Translations under genes and position numbers: made by a program
The notes under the pieces: model-generated
Databases searched by the model: none
What the model saw: only the letters and a program-made list of their open reading frames with translations
Told to the model about the DNA's origin: nothing
Shown here: piece after piece, positions 42,715-51,990 of the stretch
Layout: each line of letters starts with the position of its first letter
How positions within the stretch are numbered: position 1 is the first letter of the stretch
From: Flavobacteriales bacterium
Lineage (GTDB): Bacteria > Bacteroidota > Bacteroidia > Flavobacteriales_E > Vicingaceae
DNA: 64,000 bases
Direction: 5' to 3'
Assembly (NCBI GenBank): GCA_020635815.1
Contig: JACJZB010000001.1
Span: 434,001-498,000, forward strand

Positions 42715-44601
42715 TTAAATTTTTACCCTAAAGTCTGTAAAATCTTTACTTAGATTAGGATTATAACAAGGGTCATGATCAATGTATTTTTGCCACCTGT
42801 CTTTAAATAATTTATTTTCTTTTAAATGTCTTTCATAAGACTCCTTAGATTTATGAGGATGTCCTCTAGAAATAGATTCGTAATGATAAAGAGTTACGTG
42901 TGGAGTAAATATATTGTCATAACCTTTTTCTTTTAATTTCAAACAGAAATCTACGTCGTTGAATTCTATTGCTAAATCTTCGCAAAATCCATTTACTTCA
43001 TCAAAATATTTTTTCTTAACCATTAAACAAGCAGCAGTTACAGCAGAGAAATTATTTACACTTTTAAGGTAATTAAAATAGCCAGTTTCATTTTTGTCAA
43101 AACCTACAAAGGGGTGTGCTGCAATACCTCTTAACCCAATAATAACTCCTGCATGCTGTATGGTGTCATTTTTATAAAGTAGCTTTACTCCAACAGCACC
43201 AATAGTTTCTCTCTGAGCTTGTTCAACTAACAATGTAATCCAATTTTTTTGAATAACTTCAGTGTCATTGTTAAGAAGTAATAAATAATCTCCCGTAGCT
43301 TCTTTTGCTGCATTATTAATTAATCGAGAGAAATTAAAATTACCATTATCAGTTACACATTTAAATCTATTTGGTTCTTTTTGTTCCCATTCTTTAACCA
43401 TCTCAAAAAATGTATTTTCATCGCTATTGTTGTTAATGAGAACTACTTCAAAATTAGGATAATCAGTTAAGTTAAATATAGACTTAATGCAAGTATTGGT
43501 TAATTCAGCCATATTTTTTGATGGAATTATTATACTTACCTTCTTAAAAGTTGCTATATCATAATTAATTTTATAGAAGCCAGGGAATTCATCAATAGAT
43601 TCAACGTTACCTTTTATTTTTCTTCTTTCAAGGGTATCTTCTAAAGCTTTTACGGCTGCTAACGTAGCGTATGGCTTAGTATCCATGTTTAATGCTGTAG
43701 ATTCACTATGAATTCTCCAATGATAAAGCATTTTTGGAATATGATGTATTTTTTTGCATTTTTCAATAGCTCTTAAAAAAAGATCATAATCCTGACTTCC
43801 TTCTAGGCCAATTCTAAATCCCCCAATTTCTTTAATGATATTGGTTTTAATAACCGAAAAATGACAAATATAGTTTCTACTTAAAAAATTATCTGGACAA
43901 AAATCAGGTTTAAAGTGCCCATCCAAAAACTGCCCTTTTTCATTTATTTTATCTTCATCAGAATATAAAAAGTCAATTTCACGATTATTGTTTAAAGCTA
44001 CAACATTTTCATATAGTGCGTCAGGAGTTATTAAATCATCATGATCAAGTAGGGCTAAATATTCTCCACTAGCAATTTCTATTGCTGAGTTTGAAGCTGC
44101 AGAGATATGACCATTTTCTGTTCTAAAAACATATTTTATTCGTTCATCTTTTTCTGCATAAGATTTTATAATTGTTCTTATATTTTCGTTTGGAGACACA
44201 TCATCTGCAATACAAAGTTCCCAATTGGGGTAAATTTGATTGATAACTGATTCTATACATTCAATAAAGAAATTTTCTGGAGGATTATAAACGGGTAAAA
44301 CTATACTAATTAAAGGTCTATAAGTAAGTTCTTTTTGTTTTTCTTTTAATAGAATGGCTTGTTTTTTTGTAACAAAGTTTTGTTTTGTCCATTTTTTATA
44401 GCGAAGATTATGAACATTAATTCCTGTTATTTTTCTAATAATAAAAATAAATATTTTCAAAAAAAGTGACCATAATCTTTTTTGTCCTCTAACAGAAAAG
44501 ATGAATTTAAATATTCTATAAAAGCTTCGATTTTCTTTTGTCCAAGCATTAGAAGAAACTCCTAAGTGCTTATAAAACTTCATTTTAAATTTTTTAATCA
44601 T
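42715..44601 (-). CDS. Large glycosyltransferase with two GT2 domains
   Basis: The frame opens at 44634, but I choose the ATG at 44601 (MIKKFKMKFYKHL), which overlaps the preceding gene by 8 bases instead of 41; the ATG at 44583 is also possible. Two GT-A modules are visible: one at about 100-320 (ISIVLPVYNPPENFFIECIE, LALLDHDDLITPDALYENV) and one at about 350-600 (VSIIIPSKNMAELTNTCIKS, LLLLNNDTEVIQKNWITLL, FCLKLKEKGYDNIF). Such twin-domain enzymes of O-antigen loci add successive sugars. It is the last gene of the minus-strand glycan locus and ends at a terminator. Confidence 0.85.
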   Translation of the reverse strand: MIKKFKMKFYKHLGVSSNAWTKENRSFYRIFKFIFSVRGQKRLWSLFLKIFIFIIRKITGINVHNLRYKKWTKQNFVTKKQAILLKEKQKELTYRPLISIVLPVYNPPENFFIECIESVINQIYPNWELCIADDVSPNENIRTIIKSYAEKDERIKYVFRTENGHISAASNSAIEIASGEYLALLDHDDLITPDALYENVVALNNNREIDFLYSDEDKINEKGQFLDGHFKPDFCPDNFLSRNYICHFSVIKTNIIKEIGGFRIGLEGSQDYDLFLRAIEKCKKIHHIPKMLYHWRIHSESTALNMDTKPYATLAAVKALEDTLERRKIKGNVESIDEFPGFYKINYDIATFKKVSIIIPSKNMAELTNTCIKSIFNLTDYPNFEVVLINNNSDENTFFEMVKEWEQKEPNRFKCVTDNGNFNFSRLINNAAKEATGDYLLLLNNDTEVIQKNWITLLVEQAQRETIGAVGVKLLYKNDTIQHAGVIIGLRGIAAHPFVGFDKNETGYFNYLKSVNNFSAVTAACLMVKKKYFDEVNGFCEDLAIEFNDVDFCLKLKEKGYDNIFTPHVTLYHYESISRGHPHKSKESYERHLKENKLFKDRWQKYIDHDPCYNPNLSKDFTDFRVKI

Positions 44602-45457
44602 TCTTATTTGTATAGTGGTCCTTAAAAGTATCATTTATTAACTCTCCATTTTCATTGGTAAGCCATGAGCTAGAGTTGTTTGCTGTTTTTATATAAAAAA
44701 GTTGCTCTTCTGTTAAAGCTTTTGGGTTAATATACCATCCGCCATGCCTAGCTGTGTATGGTTTTTCAGTTCTAATCCCTCTTAAAAAGTCATGCTCATT
44801 TCTAATATAATTAGGTCTGTATAGGGCAAAAGTGGTATCAATGGATGAAAAATAATTTCCATCAATTTTGTTTTCCCAAAATTGATTTTCCCAATTAATA
44901 ATATTTTCTTTATTAGGATTAGTATCAGGAATGTCTTCTAAGAAAAGACTAAAGCCCACTTTAGTAACATCCTTATTTGCATCAAGAAGGGACAAGAATT
45001 TCTCCATGAAGTTTTCAGGGGTAGAATTTATGGGAACAATATCAGCATCACTAACTACGTAATATCCTTTTGAATATTTTTCAAATAAATCAGGTTTCCC
45101 CCAAAAAACTAAATGTCCATGATTTTCTTTTAGTTTATGAATTGTAATGTTTGTATTTTCTTGAAGAGAATCAAAATAAGCTATTAGCGGCGAAAAAGTA
45201 GAGTTATTGTCAACAATTATTATGTTTGAAAAGTTCCTTTTTAAAAGAAAATCAACTAATTGCTTCAAGTAAAATAACTGATTAAAGCTAATAATGATGA
45301 TAGGTATGCTTTTAGGATTATTAGTTTGATACCTAATTGTTGGATTGAATACCTTTTGTAAAAAGACTTTTAAATGCCATAGGTTTAACTCTTTTTTATG
45401 GTTAAAAATGTTTTTATAGTGATGATATTTCCTTTTAATTTTTGAAATTATATTCAT
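44594..45457 (-). CDS. Glycosyltransferase, GT-A (GT2-like)
   Basis: The 287-residue protein has the GT-A start IPIIIISFNQLFYLKQLVDF and IIIVDNNSTFSPLIAYFDS, and a metal-binding acidic motif SDADIVPINS. It lacks a membrane segment. It starts within the end of the upstream glycosyltransferase (4-base overlap, ATGA) and overlaps the two-domain enzyme downstream, so the three are translated as a block. The sugar and linkage cannot be predicted. Confidence 0.75.
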   Translation of the reverse strand: MNIISKIKRKYHHYKNIFNHKKELNLWHLKVFLQKVFNPTIRYQTNNPKSIPIIIISFNQLFYLKQLVDFLLKRNFSNIIIVDNNSTFSPLIAYFDSLQENTNITIHKLKENHGHLVFWGKPDLFEKYSKGYYVVSDADIVPINSTPENFMEKFLSLLDANKDVTKVGFSLFLEDIPDTNPNKENIINWENQFWENKIDGNYFSSIDTTFALYRPNYIRNEHDFLRGIRTEKPYTARHGGWYINPKALTEEQLFYIKTANNSSSWLTNENGELINDTFKDHYTNKND

Positions 45458-46230
45458 ATCTCATCTATAAATTTTAAAATTCCTAGTTTCCTTAAAAATC
45501 TTATAGATTTTGCATTTTTTACAGTTTTAGCAAATTTCTCTAGCTTATTTAATCGTAAATACTCTGAAAAACATTCCTCTAATACTTTTTGTTTCTCAGC
45601 ATTAGTTTTATCACTATTAACCGAACTAATACCGTCCATGTAAAATTTTGATAAAATAGATTTAACTTGTTTTAAACTGCAATGGTGATTAATAACAGCT
45701 TGACTAAAAAATTTCCAGTCAGCTACTATGGTTAAGCTTTCGTCATAAAGTCCAATGCTGTTAAATAAATTCCTTTTAATAAAGGTAGTTGGATGTCCTA
45801 TTGTTCCATTTATAAAAGTATTATAATCAATTTTTGATGGAAATTCGTGTACATTGCTCCTGTTTTCAAATACTTGAAGCAAGTTAAAATAAATTAAGTC
45901 TTCAGTATGAATGGTATTTATATTTTCTTCTAAAACATTAGCATCATATAATTCGTCACCACTATTTATAAATAACAAATACTCCCCTTTAGCTTTCCTA
46001 ATTCCCTTATTCATAGCGTTATATATGCCTTTGTCAGGTTCACTTACCCAAACATCAATTTTATCTTTGTATCTTTCGATAACTTCTTTACTCCCATCGC
46101 TACTGTTACCATCTATAACTATATATTCAAAACCTCTAAAGGTTTGGTTTATGATACTTTTTATAGTACGCTCAAGCCCAACCTTATCGTTGTAATTTAT
46201 TGTTATTATTGATATGTGGGGATTATTCAT
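45454..46230 (-). CDS. Glycosyltransferase family 2
   Basis: The 258-residue GT2 enzyme has ISIITINYNDKVGLERTIKS, FEYIVIDGNSSDGSKEVIER, EPDKGIYNAMNKGIRKAKGE and LLFINSGDELYD, the nucleotide-sugar and metal-binding signatures of small inverting transferases such as WcaA or PssE-type enzymes. It is directly adjacent to the acetyltransferase gene upstream (TAA then ATG) and overlaps the next gene by ATGA. Placement indicates it builds the locus glycan. Confidence 0.87.
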   Translation of the reverse strand: MNNPHISIITINYNDKVGLERTIKSIINQTFRGFEYIVIDGNSSDGSKEVIERYKDKIDVWVSEPDKGIYNAMNKGIRKAKGEYLLFINSGDELYDANVLEENINTIHTEDLIYFNLLQVFENRSNVHEFPSKIDYNTFINGTIGHPTTFIKRNLFNSIGLYDESLTIVADWKFFSQAVINHHCSLKQVKSILSKFYMDGISSVNSDKTNAEKQKVLEECFSEYLRLNKLEKFAKTVKNAKSIRFLRKLGILKFIDEI

Positions 46231-46923
46231 TTAAGAGTGTTTGTGTAAAAAAGATTCAATGTCAAAAAAATCTTGTTCAACAGTTTGAAGTTTCTCTAGC
46301 GAAAAATCCCACCATTTTATTTTAAGAAGTTGCTCAATTTTATCATCACTAAATCTATACTTTATAATTTTAATGGGTGAACCTACAGCAATAGCATAGG
46401 GAGGAATATCTTTTGAAACAACAGCACCAGCACCAATGATAGCACCATCACTAATTGTTACACCATCTATTATGGTTACATTCATACCTATAAATACATC
46501 GTTACCAATAGTTATTTGCTTTGTTTCTTCAATTTTATTTTTATTAGATAAAGTTACACCATTTTGTTTCTCTTTAGAATAAAACATAGGGTGGGTAGAA
46601 ATTCCATTTGTTGGATGAATTCCCCAGCCAGACATTAGGTTAGGACCAATTGAGCAAAATTTACCAATAGAAGTATTATTTAAGTTAGAGTTTTGAGAGA
46701 TATAAGTGTAATCTCCTATTGTAGAGTTTGAAATCTTATATGGAGGATATAATTTTGTAGAAGATTGTACAGATGAGTTTAGAAATGAATTTGCATTAAA
46801 AAATAAGTTGCTTTCCTCTTGATTGTTATAAATGAATTTAAAAATTAATGAAGATTCACCATAGCCGTATTTTGTGGTTATGTAAATTAATTTCTTAAAT
46901 ATTTTAGCAACAAAAGCTTTCAT
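46231..46923 (-). CDS. CatB-like O-acetyltransferase (left-handed beta-helix)
   Basis: The 230-residue protein carries hexapeptide repeats (SNSTIGDYTYISQNSNLNN, GNDVFIGMNVTIIDGVTI, GAIIGAGAVVSKDIPPYA) and the family block ISTHPMF and AVGSPIKIIKYRF. These enzymes acetylate sugars on oxygen, the likely role in this glycan locus. It lies between the methyltransferase and GT2 genes with gaps of 20 and 0 bases. Confidence 0.87.
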   Translation of the reverse strand: MKAFVAKIFKKLIYITTKYGYGESSLIFKFIYNNQEESNLFFNANSFLNSSVQSSTKLYPPYKISNSTIGDYTYISQNSNLNNTSIGKFCSIGPNLMSGWGIHPTNGISTHPMFYSKEKQNGVTLSNKNKIEETKQITIGNDVFIGMNVTIIDGVTISDGAIIGAGAVVSKDIPPYAIAVGSPIKIIKYRFSDDKIEQLLKIKWWDFSLEKLQTVEQDFFDIESFLHKHS

Positions 46924-46943
46924 TATTATTTTAAGTTGTTAGG

Positions 46944-48380
46944 TTAAATTTTACCTACAAATACAATTCTATTTTCTTCTAATTGTTCTTCAATAATTTT
47001 ATCAAAATAATTTTCAAATTCGCTTCTAAACCAATCTAAGGTGTACCATTCAGGAACTTCAGGTAGATTTTTATCTCCTACAGCCCATAATCCAAGCGGC
47101 ATAAATTCTACAATTACAAATTTATTTGAATACATTTTTAACCGTTCAAATATGGCATTAATTGAAAAATTGCCTGTTAAAACAAGATGGTGCGTTACAG
47201 CAAGTGCAATAGCAACATCAGATTTTAACCTTTTTGTAGTTCCTTCTAAATCAGGTGTAAACATAAAATTCAATAGAAGGGGAGTGATATTGTTAATTTT
47301 AGATTTCTTCAAATTTTTATAAGCTGTATCTATTGCATTTTCATCATAATCGGTTAATATAATTCTTTTTATATCTAATTCTTGATTTAATAGTAATGAA
47401 AAATAACCTTCGTTACCCGCTAAATCTATAACTGAGTTTATAGTCCCTAAATTTTTAATTATTTCTAATATTCTCTTGAATCGATTGGAGTAATTAATAG
47501 TACCATTTTCATTATAATATTTTTGATGATAACCATGCCAATTACTTCCTAGGGTTGGATTTGGTAAAGAAGTGATAAACTCTTTTATTTTTGCAATAGG
47601 ATAAATTGTTGTTAATTCTTCTGATTTTTGTTCATATTTTATAAGATTAATTTCTCTTCCCATTATTTTTCTCAAGATAAAATTTGGAATCTTCATAATT
47701 GTTTTCCAAAATGCAATTTCTTTTGTGGTTTTAAATAAAATTTTATTTTTCAGGGAGAAATTAAATGGTATATTATTGCTTCCTATTAAGTTTAATAATC
47801 CGGAATCTTCTATTGATTGATTAGGTGCGGTAAACATTCTATGGAAATTACTTTCCAACATTTTTCTTACAATGTAATGTTTATTCTTACTCCAAAAAAT
47901 TAAAGGAATAACGAGAGAGGTAAGAAATTCCTGATAAGCCTGCCACTCGCTTGAAGATGATCTTTTTTCAAAACTTCCTATGTCAACAAACATAGGCTTG
48001 GTTGAGTTAAATAATATATTTAAAGTATGAGCATCCTTCAATTCATAACCATGTTTATTTGCAATCTGGTTAATTTCTAAAACTACTAAAGCAGCATCTT
48101 TTAGCATGTTAAAAGACCACTCATGTTGTAGAGACTCTATAAGACGTTCATGCTCAAGAATTAAACCTTCAGATTCGTTAAATTCATTCGAAATGGTAGT
48201 TTTAGGTATTAGTCTTTTTTCTTCTAACTCAGCTATTAATGGAGAGTTAATGATAGACAAACACTTCTCTTTTTTATGATTGTTAATTTTTCTGAAAATT
48301 CTGCCCTTATAGGTAAAAACTCGTCCAAAATCATCAACCATGGATTTACTTGAAAATATTTTATTTTCTTCTTTTATCAT
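46944..48380 (-). CDS. NoeA-like protein: kinase-type N-terminus plus SAM methyltransferase
   Basis: The 478-residue protein has two parts. The first (about 1-250) has GYELKDAHTLNILF and MFVDIGSFEKR at 112-140, a pattern recalling the H-x-D-x4-N and D-x-G motifs of aminoglycoside phosphotransferase or choline-kinase folds, though the catalytic-loop residues are not all canonical. The second has a SAM-binding motif (SVIDLAGNEGYFSLLL), IILTDYDENAIDTAYKNLKK and AIALAVTHHLVLTGNFSIN. Such fusions resemble nodulation protein NoeA and occur in glycan loci, where they may methylate or otherwise modify the chain end. It follows the ABC transporter ATPase gene, whose Wzt C-terminal domain would recognise such an end. 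Function is inferred from place. Confidence 0.7.
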   Translation of the reverse strand: MIKEENKIFSSKSMVDDFGRVFTYKGRIFRKINNHKKEKCLSIINSPLIAELEEKRLIPKTTISNEFNESEGLILEHERLIESLQHEWSFNMLKDAALVVLEINQIANKHGYELKDAHTLNILFNSTKPMFVDIGSFEKRSSSSEWQAYQEFLTSLVIPLIFWSKNKHYIVRKMLESNFHRMFTAPNQSIEDSGLLNLIGSNNIPFNFSLKNKILFKTTKEIAFWKTIMKIPNFILRKIMGREINLIKYEQKSEELTTIYPIAKIKEFITSLPNPTLGSNWHGYHQKYYNENGTINYSNRFKRILEIIKNLGTINSVIDLAGNEGYFSLLLNQELDIKRIILTDYDENAIDTAYKNLKKSKINNITPLLLNFMFTPDLEGTTKRLKSDVAIALAVTHHLVLTGNFSINAIFERLKMYSNKFVIVEFMPLGLWAVGDKNLPEVPEWYTLDWFRSEFENYFDKIIEEQLEENRIVFVGKI

Positions 48381-48390
48381 TTATTTATTG

Positions 48391-49677
48391 TTAATGCCAA
48401 GTATGCTTGTAAAATACTTTTGATAATTCTGAATCCTGAATACTTTGACCAGTATTGTAGTAATCATAATTTTCAATCTCAAATCTAGATACATTATTAA
48501 CATAGTCAACTAGGTCATCACCTTGAAAAATAGCAATATTTATTGAATATTGATCAGGTTTAATGTTTAAGTGTTCTTCTAATGTACAAGTAATGTATGA
48601 TTCTTTATCTTCTGAAATTTTAATAATTGAAGATGTTGTTTTAGTATCAAATCTTAAATAGCCTTCATCATTTAGGTTATATACCCCTATAACAACTCTA
48701 AGGTTCTCAATGGCTTGATTGGCTAAATTGTTAAGTTGAAGTTTTATACTAATTTTTTCTCCTAATTTAAATGTAGTTTTTTTAATATCATCATCTTGGG
48801 AGATTATTGCAATATCAGTAACTCTACATAAACCATTTCCTTTTCTATTAAAATTATTAAGGTCTATTGCATTCGAAACGTTTAAAAGCTGATATTGCTG
48901 TAATACTTCATCAATTTCTCCTTTACATAATACTTCTCCATTGTTTAATAATATTCCTGTTGAACAAAGGGATTTTACCGCTGCCATATTATGGCTAACA
49001 AATAATACGGTTCTGCCATTGTCTCCCGAAGAAATATCTTTCATTTTACCGATTGCTTTTTTTTGAAATTCAGCATCACCAACAGCTAAAACTTCATCAA
49101 CAATTAAAATGTCAGGTTCTAAAAAAGCTGCAACGGCAAAGGCTAAACGAACAGTCATTCCACTACTGTATCTTTTGGTAGGAGTGTCAATGTATCGTTC
49201 ACAACCAGAAAATTCTATAATTTCATCAAGTTTGCTGGTAATTTCTTTCTTTGTCATTCCTAAAATGGCACCATTAAGAAATACATTTTCTCGTCCAGTT
49301 AATTCGGGATGAAAACCTGTACCAACTTCTAATAGTGAGGCAATCCTTCCATTTGATTTTATTGAGCCAGTAGTTGGTGTAGTAACTCTAGAAAGTATTT
49401 TAAGTAAAGTAGATTTACCAGCTCCGTTTTTTCCAATAATTCCTATAACATCGCCTTTATAAACGTCAAAGTTTATATCTTTAAGAGACCAAACATAATC
49501 TGAACTACCTTTAGTGTCTCTTTTGTTCGTGTCTCCAATTTTAAGAAAAGGGTCTTCTTTACCACGAACTAAATGCCACCATCGAGTTAAATCGTCAGCA
49601 AGAGTACCTGTACCAACGGTTCCTAACCGGTACTGCTTAGATATATTTTCTACTCTTAAAATTAAATCTTTCGACAT
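48391..49677 (-). CDS. ABC transporter ATP-binding protein for polysaccharide export (Wzt-type)
   Basis: The 428-residue cytoplasmic ATPase has Walker A GKNGAGKST (83-91), the signature RYSSGMTVRLAF (169-180), and Walker B ILIVDEVLAVGD. Residues from about 270 form a Wzt-like C-terminal domain (KLGEKISIKLQLNNLANQAI) that in relatives binds the modified glycan terminus. The N-terminal SKDLILRVENISKQYRLG also fits. It pairs with the permease immediately upstream (1 base apart) and is followed by the NoeA-like gene, as expected for an ABC-dependent O-antigen or capsule pathway. Confidence 0.93.
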   Translation of the reverse strand: MSKDLILRVENISKQYRLGTVGTGTLADDLTRWWHLVRGKEDPFLKIGDTNKRDTKGSSDYVWSLKDINFDVYKGDVIGIIGKNGAGKSTLLKILSRVTTPTTGSIKSNGRIASLLEVGTGFHPELTGRENVFLNGAILGMTKKEITSKLDEIIEFSGCERYIDTPTKRYSSGMTVRLAFAVAAFLEPDILIVDEVLAVGDAEFQKKAIGKMKDISSGDNGRTVLFVSHNMAAVKSLCSTGILLNNGEVLCKGEIDEVLQQYQLLNVSNAIDLNNFNRKGNGLCRVTDIAIISQDDDIKKTTFKLGEKISIKLQLNNLANQAIENLRVVIGVYNLNDEGYLRFDTKTTSSIIKISEDKESYITCTLEEHLNIKPDQYSINIAIFQGDDLVDYVNNVSRFEIENYDYYNTGQSIQDSELSKVFYKHTWH

Positions 49678-49678
49678 A

Positions 49679-50545
49679 TTAAATCGTATCTATAAAACGT
49701 TTTTCGGTTCTGTTAAAGATTAATAGTCCTAAAATAAAAACTACAAACGTAAAAGTAACTGTATATAACATCCAGCCTAAAGAAATAGAGCCTGTGTTAA
49801 GCAGCAAGTATCTTGAAGCTTCAATTATTTGTGCCATAGGGTTGTATTCTATTAACCATGAAAGTTGTGGTAATTTTTCTTGGATTAAGCTTAATGGATA
49901 TGCTACTAATGATAAATACATCAATAATTGAACGCCAAACTGGAGAAGAAATACCAAATCACGATATTTAGTTACCATTGAAGAAATCATCATTCCTAAG
50001 CCTAAACTTAAAAATCCCATAATTATAACAAGAACAGGAAAAAGAAAGACGAGATTATTAGGAGAAATATCAACCCCTTTAAAAAAGCAATAATAAATAT
50101 AGAATGTAATAAAAACCAATAGCTGTATAGCAAACTTTATCAAGTTTGATAAAACTATAGATAATGGCAAAATAACTCTAGGAAAATAGACTTTTCCAAA
50201 GATATGTTGGTTTCCTTTAAATGTGTCAGAGGTGGCTAATAAACAGTCTTTAAAGTAATTCCAAGCAGTAATACCTGCTAAATTATAAAGAAAAGGAGGG
50301 ATTCCATCAGTTTCTATATTTGCTACACCGTTAAAAATTATTGTAAAAATTACAGATGTAAAAAGGGGTTGTATTAGATACCAAAGAGGTCCTAAAATGG
50401 TTTGTTTGTAAATAGTTACTATATCTCTTTTAACAAAAAGGATTAATAAATCTCTATAATTCCAGATTTCTTTAAAGTTAAACTCGAACAGGCTCCTTTT
50501 CGGAGAGATTTCAAACTTCCAATCTATGTTATTGTTATTAGCCAT
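49679..50545 (-). CDS. ABC-2 type polysaccharide export permease (Wzm-type)
   Basis: The 288-residue permease begins with KRSLFEFNFKEIWNYRDLLI, has six hydrophobic helices with ILGPLWYLIQPLFTSVIFTI, and ends in a C-terminal helix plus EKRFIDTI. It forms the membrane channel with the Wzt-type ATPase downstream, exporting undecaprenyl-linked glycan. It lies 4 bases after the initiating transferase gene. Confidence 0.92.
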   Translation of the reverse strand: MANNNNIDWKFEISPKRSLFEFNFKEIWNYRDLLILFVKRDIVTIYKQTILGPLWYLIQPLFTSVIFTIIFNGVANIETDGIPPFLYNLAGITAWNYFKDCLLATSDTFKGNQHIFGKVYFPRVILPLSIVLSNLIKFAIQLLVFITFYIYYCFFKGVDISPNNLVFLFPVLVIIMGFLSLGLGMMISSMVTKYRDLVFLLQFGVQLLMYLSLVAYPLSLIQEKLPQLSWLIEYNPMAQIIEASRYLLLNTGSISLGWMLYTVTFTFVVFILGLLIFNRTEKRFIDTI

Positions 50546-50549
50546 TAAT

Positions 50550-51902
50550 CTAATCGTTGTGCCCTCTAAATATATCTAAAACAGTATTTACAATAATAGC
50601 CAAATCAAATGGGAAACTCCAGTTTTTGATGTAAAATAAATCCATCTTTACTCGATTTTTCCTTTTTTCATAATCATCTGTTTCGCCTCTATATCCTTTG
50701 GTTTGTGCTAAACCAGTTATGCCAGGTTTAATTTTATGTCTTACCATAAAAGTTTCGAGTTCTTCGGCAAAGTCTTGTGTGTGTTTAAGCATGTGAGGGC
50801 GTGGGCCTACAACCGACATTTCTCCAATTAATACATTAAAAAATTGAGGCAATTCATCTAAGCTTGTATTTCTTAAAAAGTTGCCAACTTTTGTAATTCG
50901 TTTGTCGTTTTTTGTTGCTTGTACGGTGTCAGAATCTTTGTTTACGTACATGGTTCTCAATTTATAACACCAAAAAGCTTTATTGTCTCTACCGGTTCTT
51001 TTTTGTTTAAAAAATATTGGACCTTTTGAGTCTAATTTAATTAGGATAAACAAAATAGGGAACAACCATGTGAGAACAAAAAGGATAACAAACAAAGAGA
51101 AAATGAAGTCGAAAATTCGTTTGATAATTTGATTCTGCAATGAGTCTAAAGGCGTAGAAACTACCTTTAAAATTGGTATTAAATCAAAATGTTCTAATTC
51201 AAGCGTACGAAACATAATGCTTTTAAAATCGGCAATAAGCCTCATTTTAATGAACTTTTCTTCTGTAAAATTCATTAAATCAACCAATGAATTGTGATGA
51301 ATTGATGACATGGTGTAAAATATTTCATGCACTTGATTGTTGTAGCAATATTCTTTTATTTCTTGATGAAATTCAGTGCCTTTATAATTTTTAGGCTCAA
51401 ATATTTTTTTTATTCTGTAACCATCTTCAGGGTGAGCATCAATGTAGCTTTGTATCTGTGTGGGGTTATCTAAATTAGAAACTAAAATGATGTTTCGATA
51501 ATTATATCCCTTTTTTCTAAACCATCTCAATAATAGTATAAAAGCAATTTTCCACACAAAAAAGGAGATAAAAAGAATACTATACATTATTAATAGCAAC
51601 TCTCTAGAATAGCGCTGGGATTGTTCAAAAACATAGTATGCAAAAACTAATAAAACATGAAAAAATAATACCGTATAAGTGGCTCTAAGAACTTGATGTA
51701 GTTTTGATGTTCTTGCAAGCTTGTAAGGCTTAGTTATTGATGAAACAAGCCACCAAACAATATTAATATACAATAACATTGATAAAAATGGTGGATGAAA
51801 TTCTCCAAACTTATAGTAAAAAGCAATGATATAAGCACTGTTGAGCAATAGTATATCACCAACTATGTTAAAGAATTTTATATATTGAGAATATCGAGTC
51901 AA
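50550..51902 (-). CDS. Undecaprenyl-phosphate sugar phosphotransferase (WbaP/WcaJ-type initiating enzyme)
   Basis: The 450-residue protein has N-terminal helices, a Rossmann-like middle domain and a C-terminal bacterial sugar-transferase domain: KRIFDFIFSLFVILFVLTWL, then GPIFFKQKRTGRDNKAFWCY, KLRTMYVN, LRNTSLDELPQFFNVLIGEM and SVVGPRPHM. It starts a glycan by transferring a sugar phosphate to undecaprenyl phosphate. The start is TTG at 51902: an in-frame stop lies five codons upstream and no nearer ATG precedes the conserved membrane region. It heads the transport gene set and has its own promoter upstream. Confidence 0.92.
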   Translation of the reverse strand: MTRYSQYIKFFNIVGDILLLNSAYIIAFYYKFGEFHPPFLSMLLYINIVWWLVSSITKPYKLARTSKLHQVLRATYTVLFFHVLLVFAYYVFEQSQRYSRELLLIMYSILFISFFVWKIAFILLLRWFRKKGYNYRNIILVSNLDNPTQIQSYIDAHPEDGYRIKKIFEPKNYKGTEFHQEIKEYCYNNQVHEIFYTMSSIHHNSLVDLMNFTEEKFIKMRLIADFKSIMFRTLELEHFDLIPILKVVSTPLDSLQNQIIKRIFDFIFSLFVILFVLTWLFPILFILIKLDSKGPIFFKQKRTGRDNKAFWCYKLRTMYVNKDSDTVQATKNDKRITKVGNFLRNTSLDELPQFFNVLIGEMSVVGPRPHMLKHTQDFAEELETFMVRHKIKPGITGLAQTKGYRGETDDYEKRKNRVKMDLFYIKNWSFPFDLAIIVNTVLDIFRGHND

Positions 51903-51918
51903 ATTATTAAATAACTAA

Positions 51919-51951
51919 CAAAGGTAAAAATTAAAGATAAGTAAACACAAA
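51919..51951 (-). promoter_or_regulatory. Bacteroidota-type promoter for the initiating transferase / ABC export operon
   Basis: On the minus strand TTTG (51948-51951), a 21-base spacer and TACCTTTG (51919-51926) fit the TTG-N17-23-TAnnTTTG pattern. This would separate expression of the export block from the upstream sulfatase and ligase genes. Confidence 0.55.
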
Positions 51952-51990
51952 GAATTACAATGATGATTGTTTGATATCTTCTTCTACAAT

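Noticed and set aside
45911..46195. Plus-strand 94-codon frame inside a glycosyltransferase gene
   Set aside because: It is a shadow of the GT2 gene on the minus strand, with no protein-like features.
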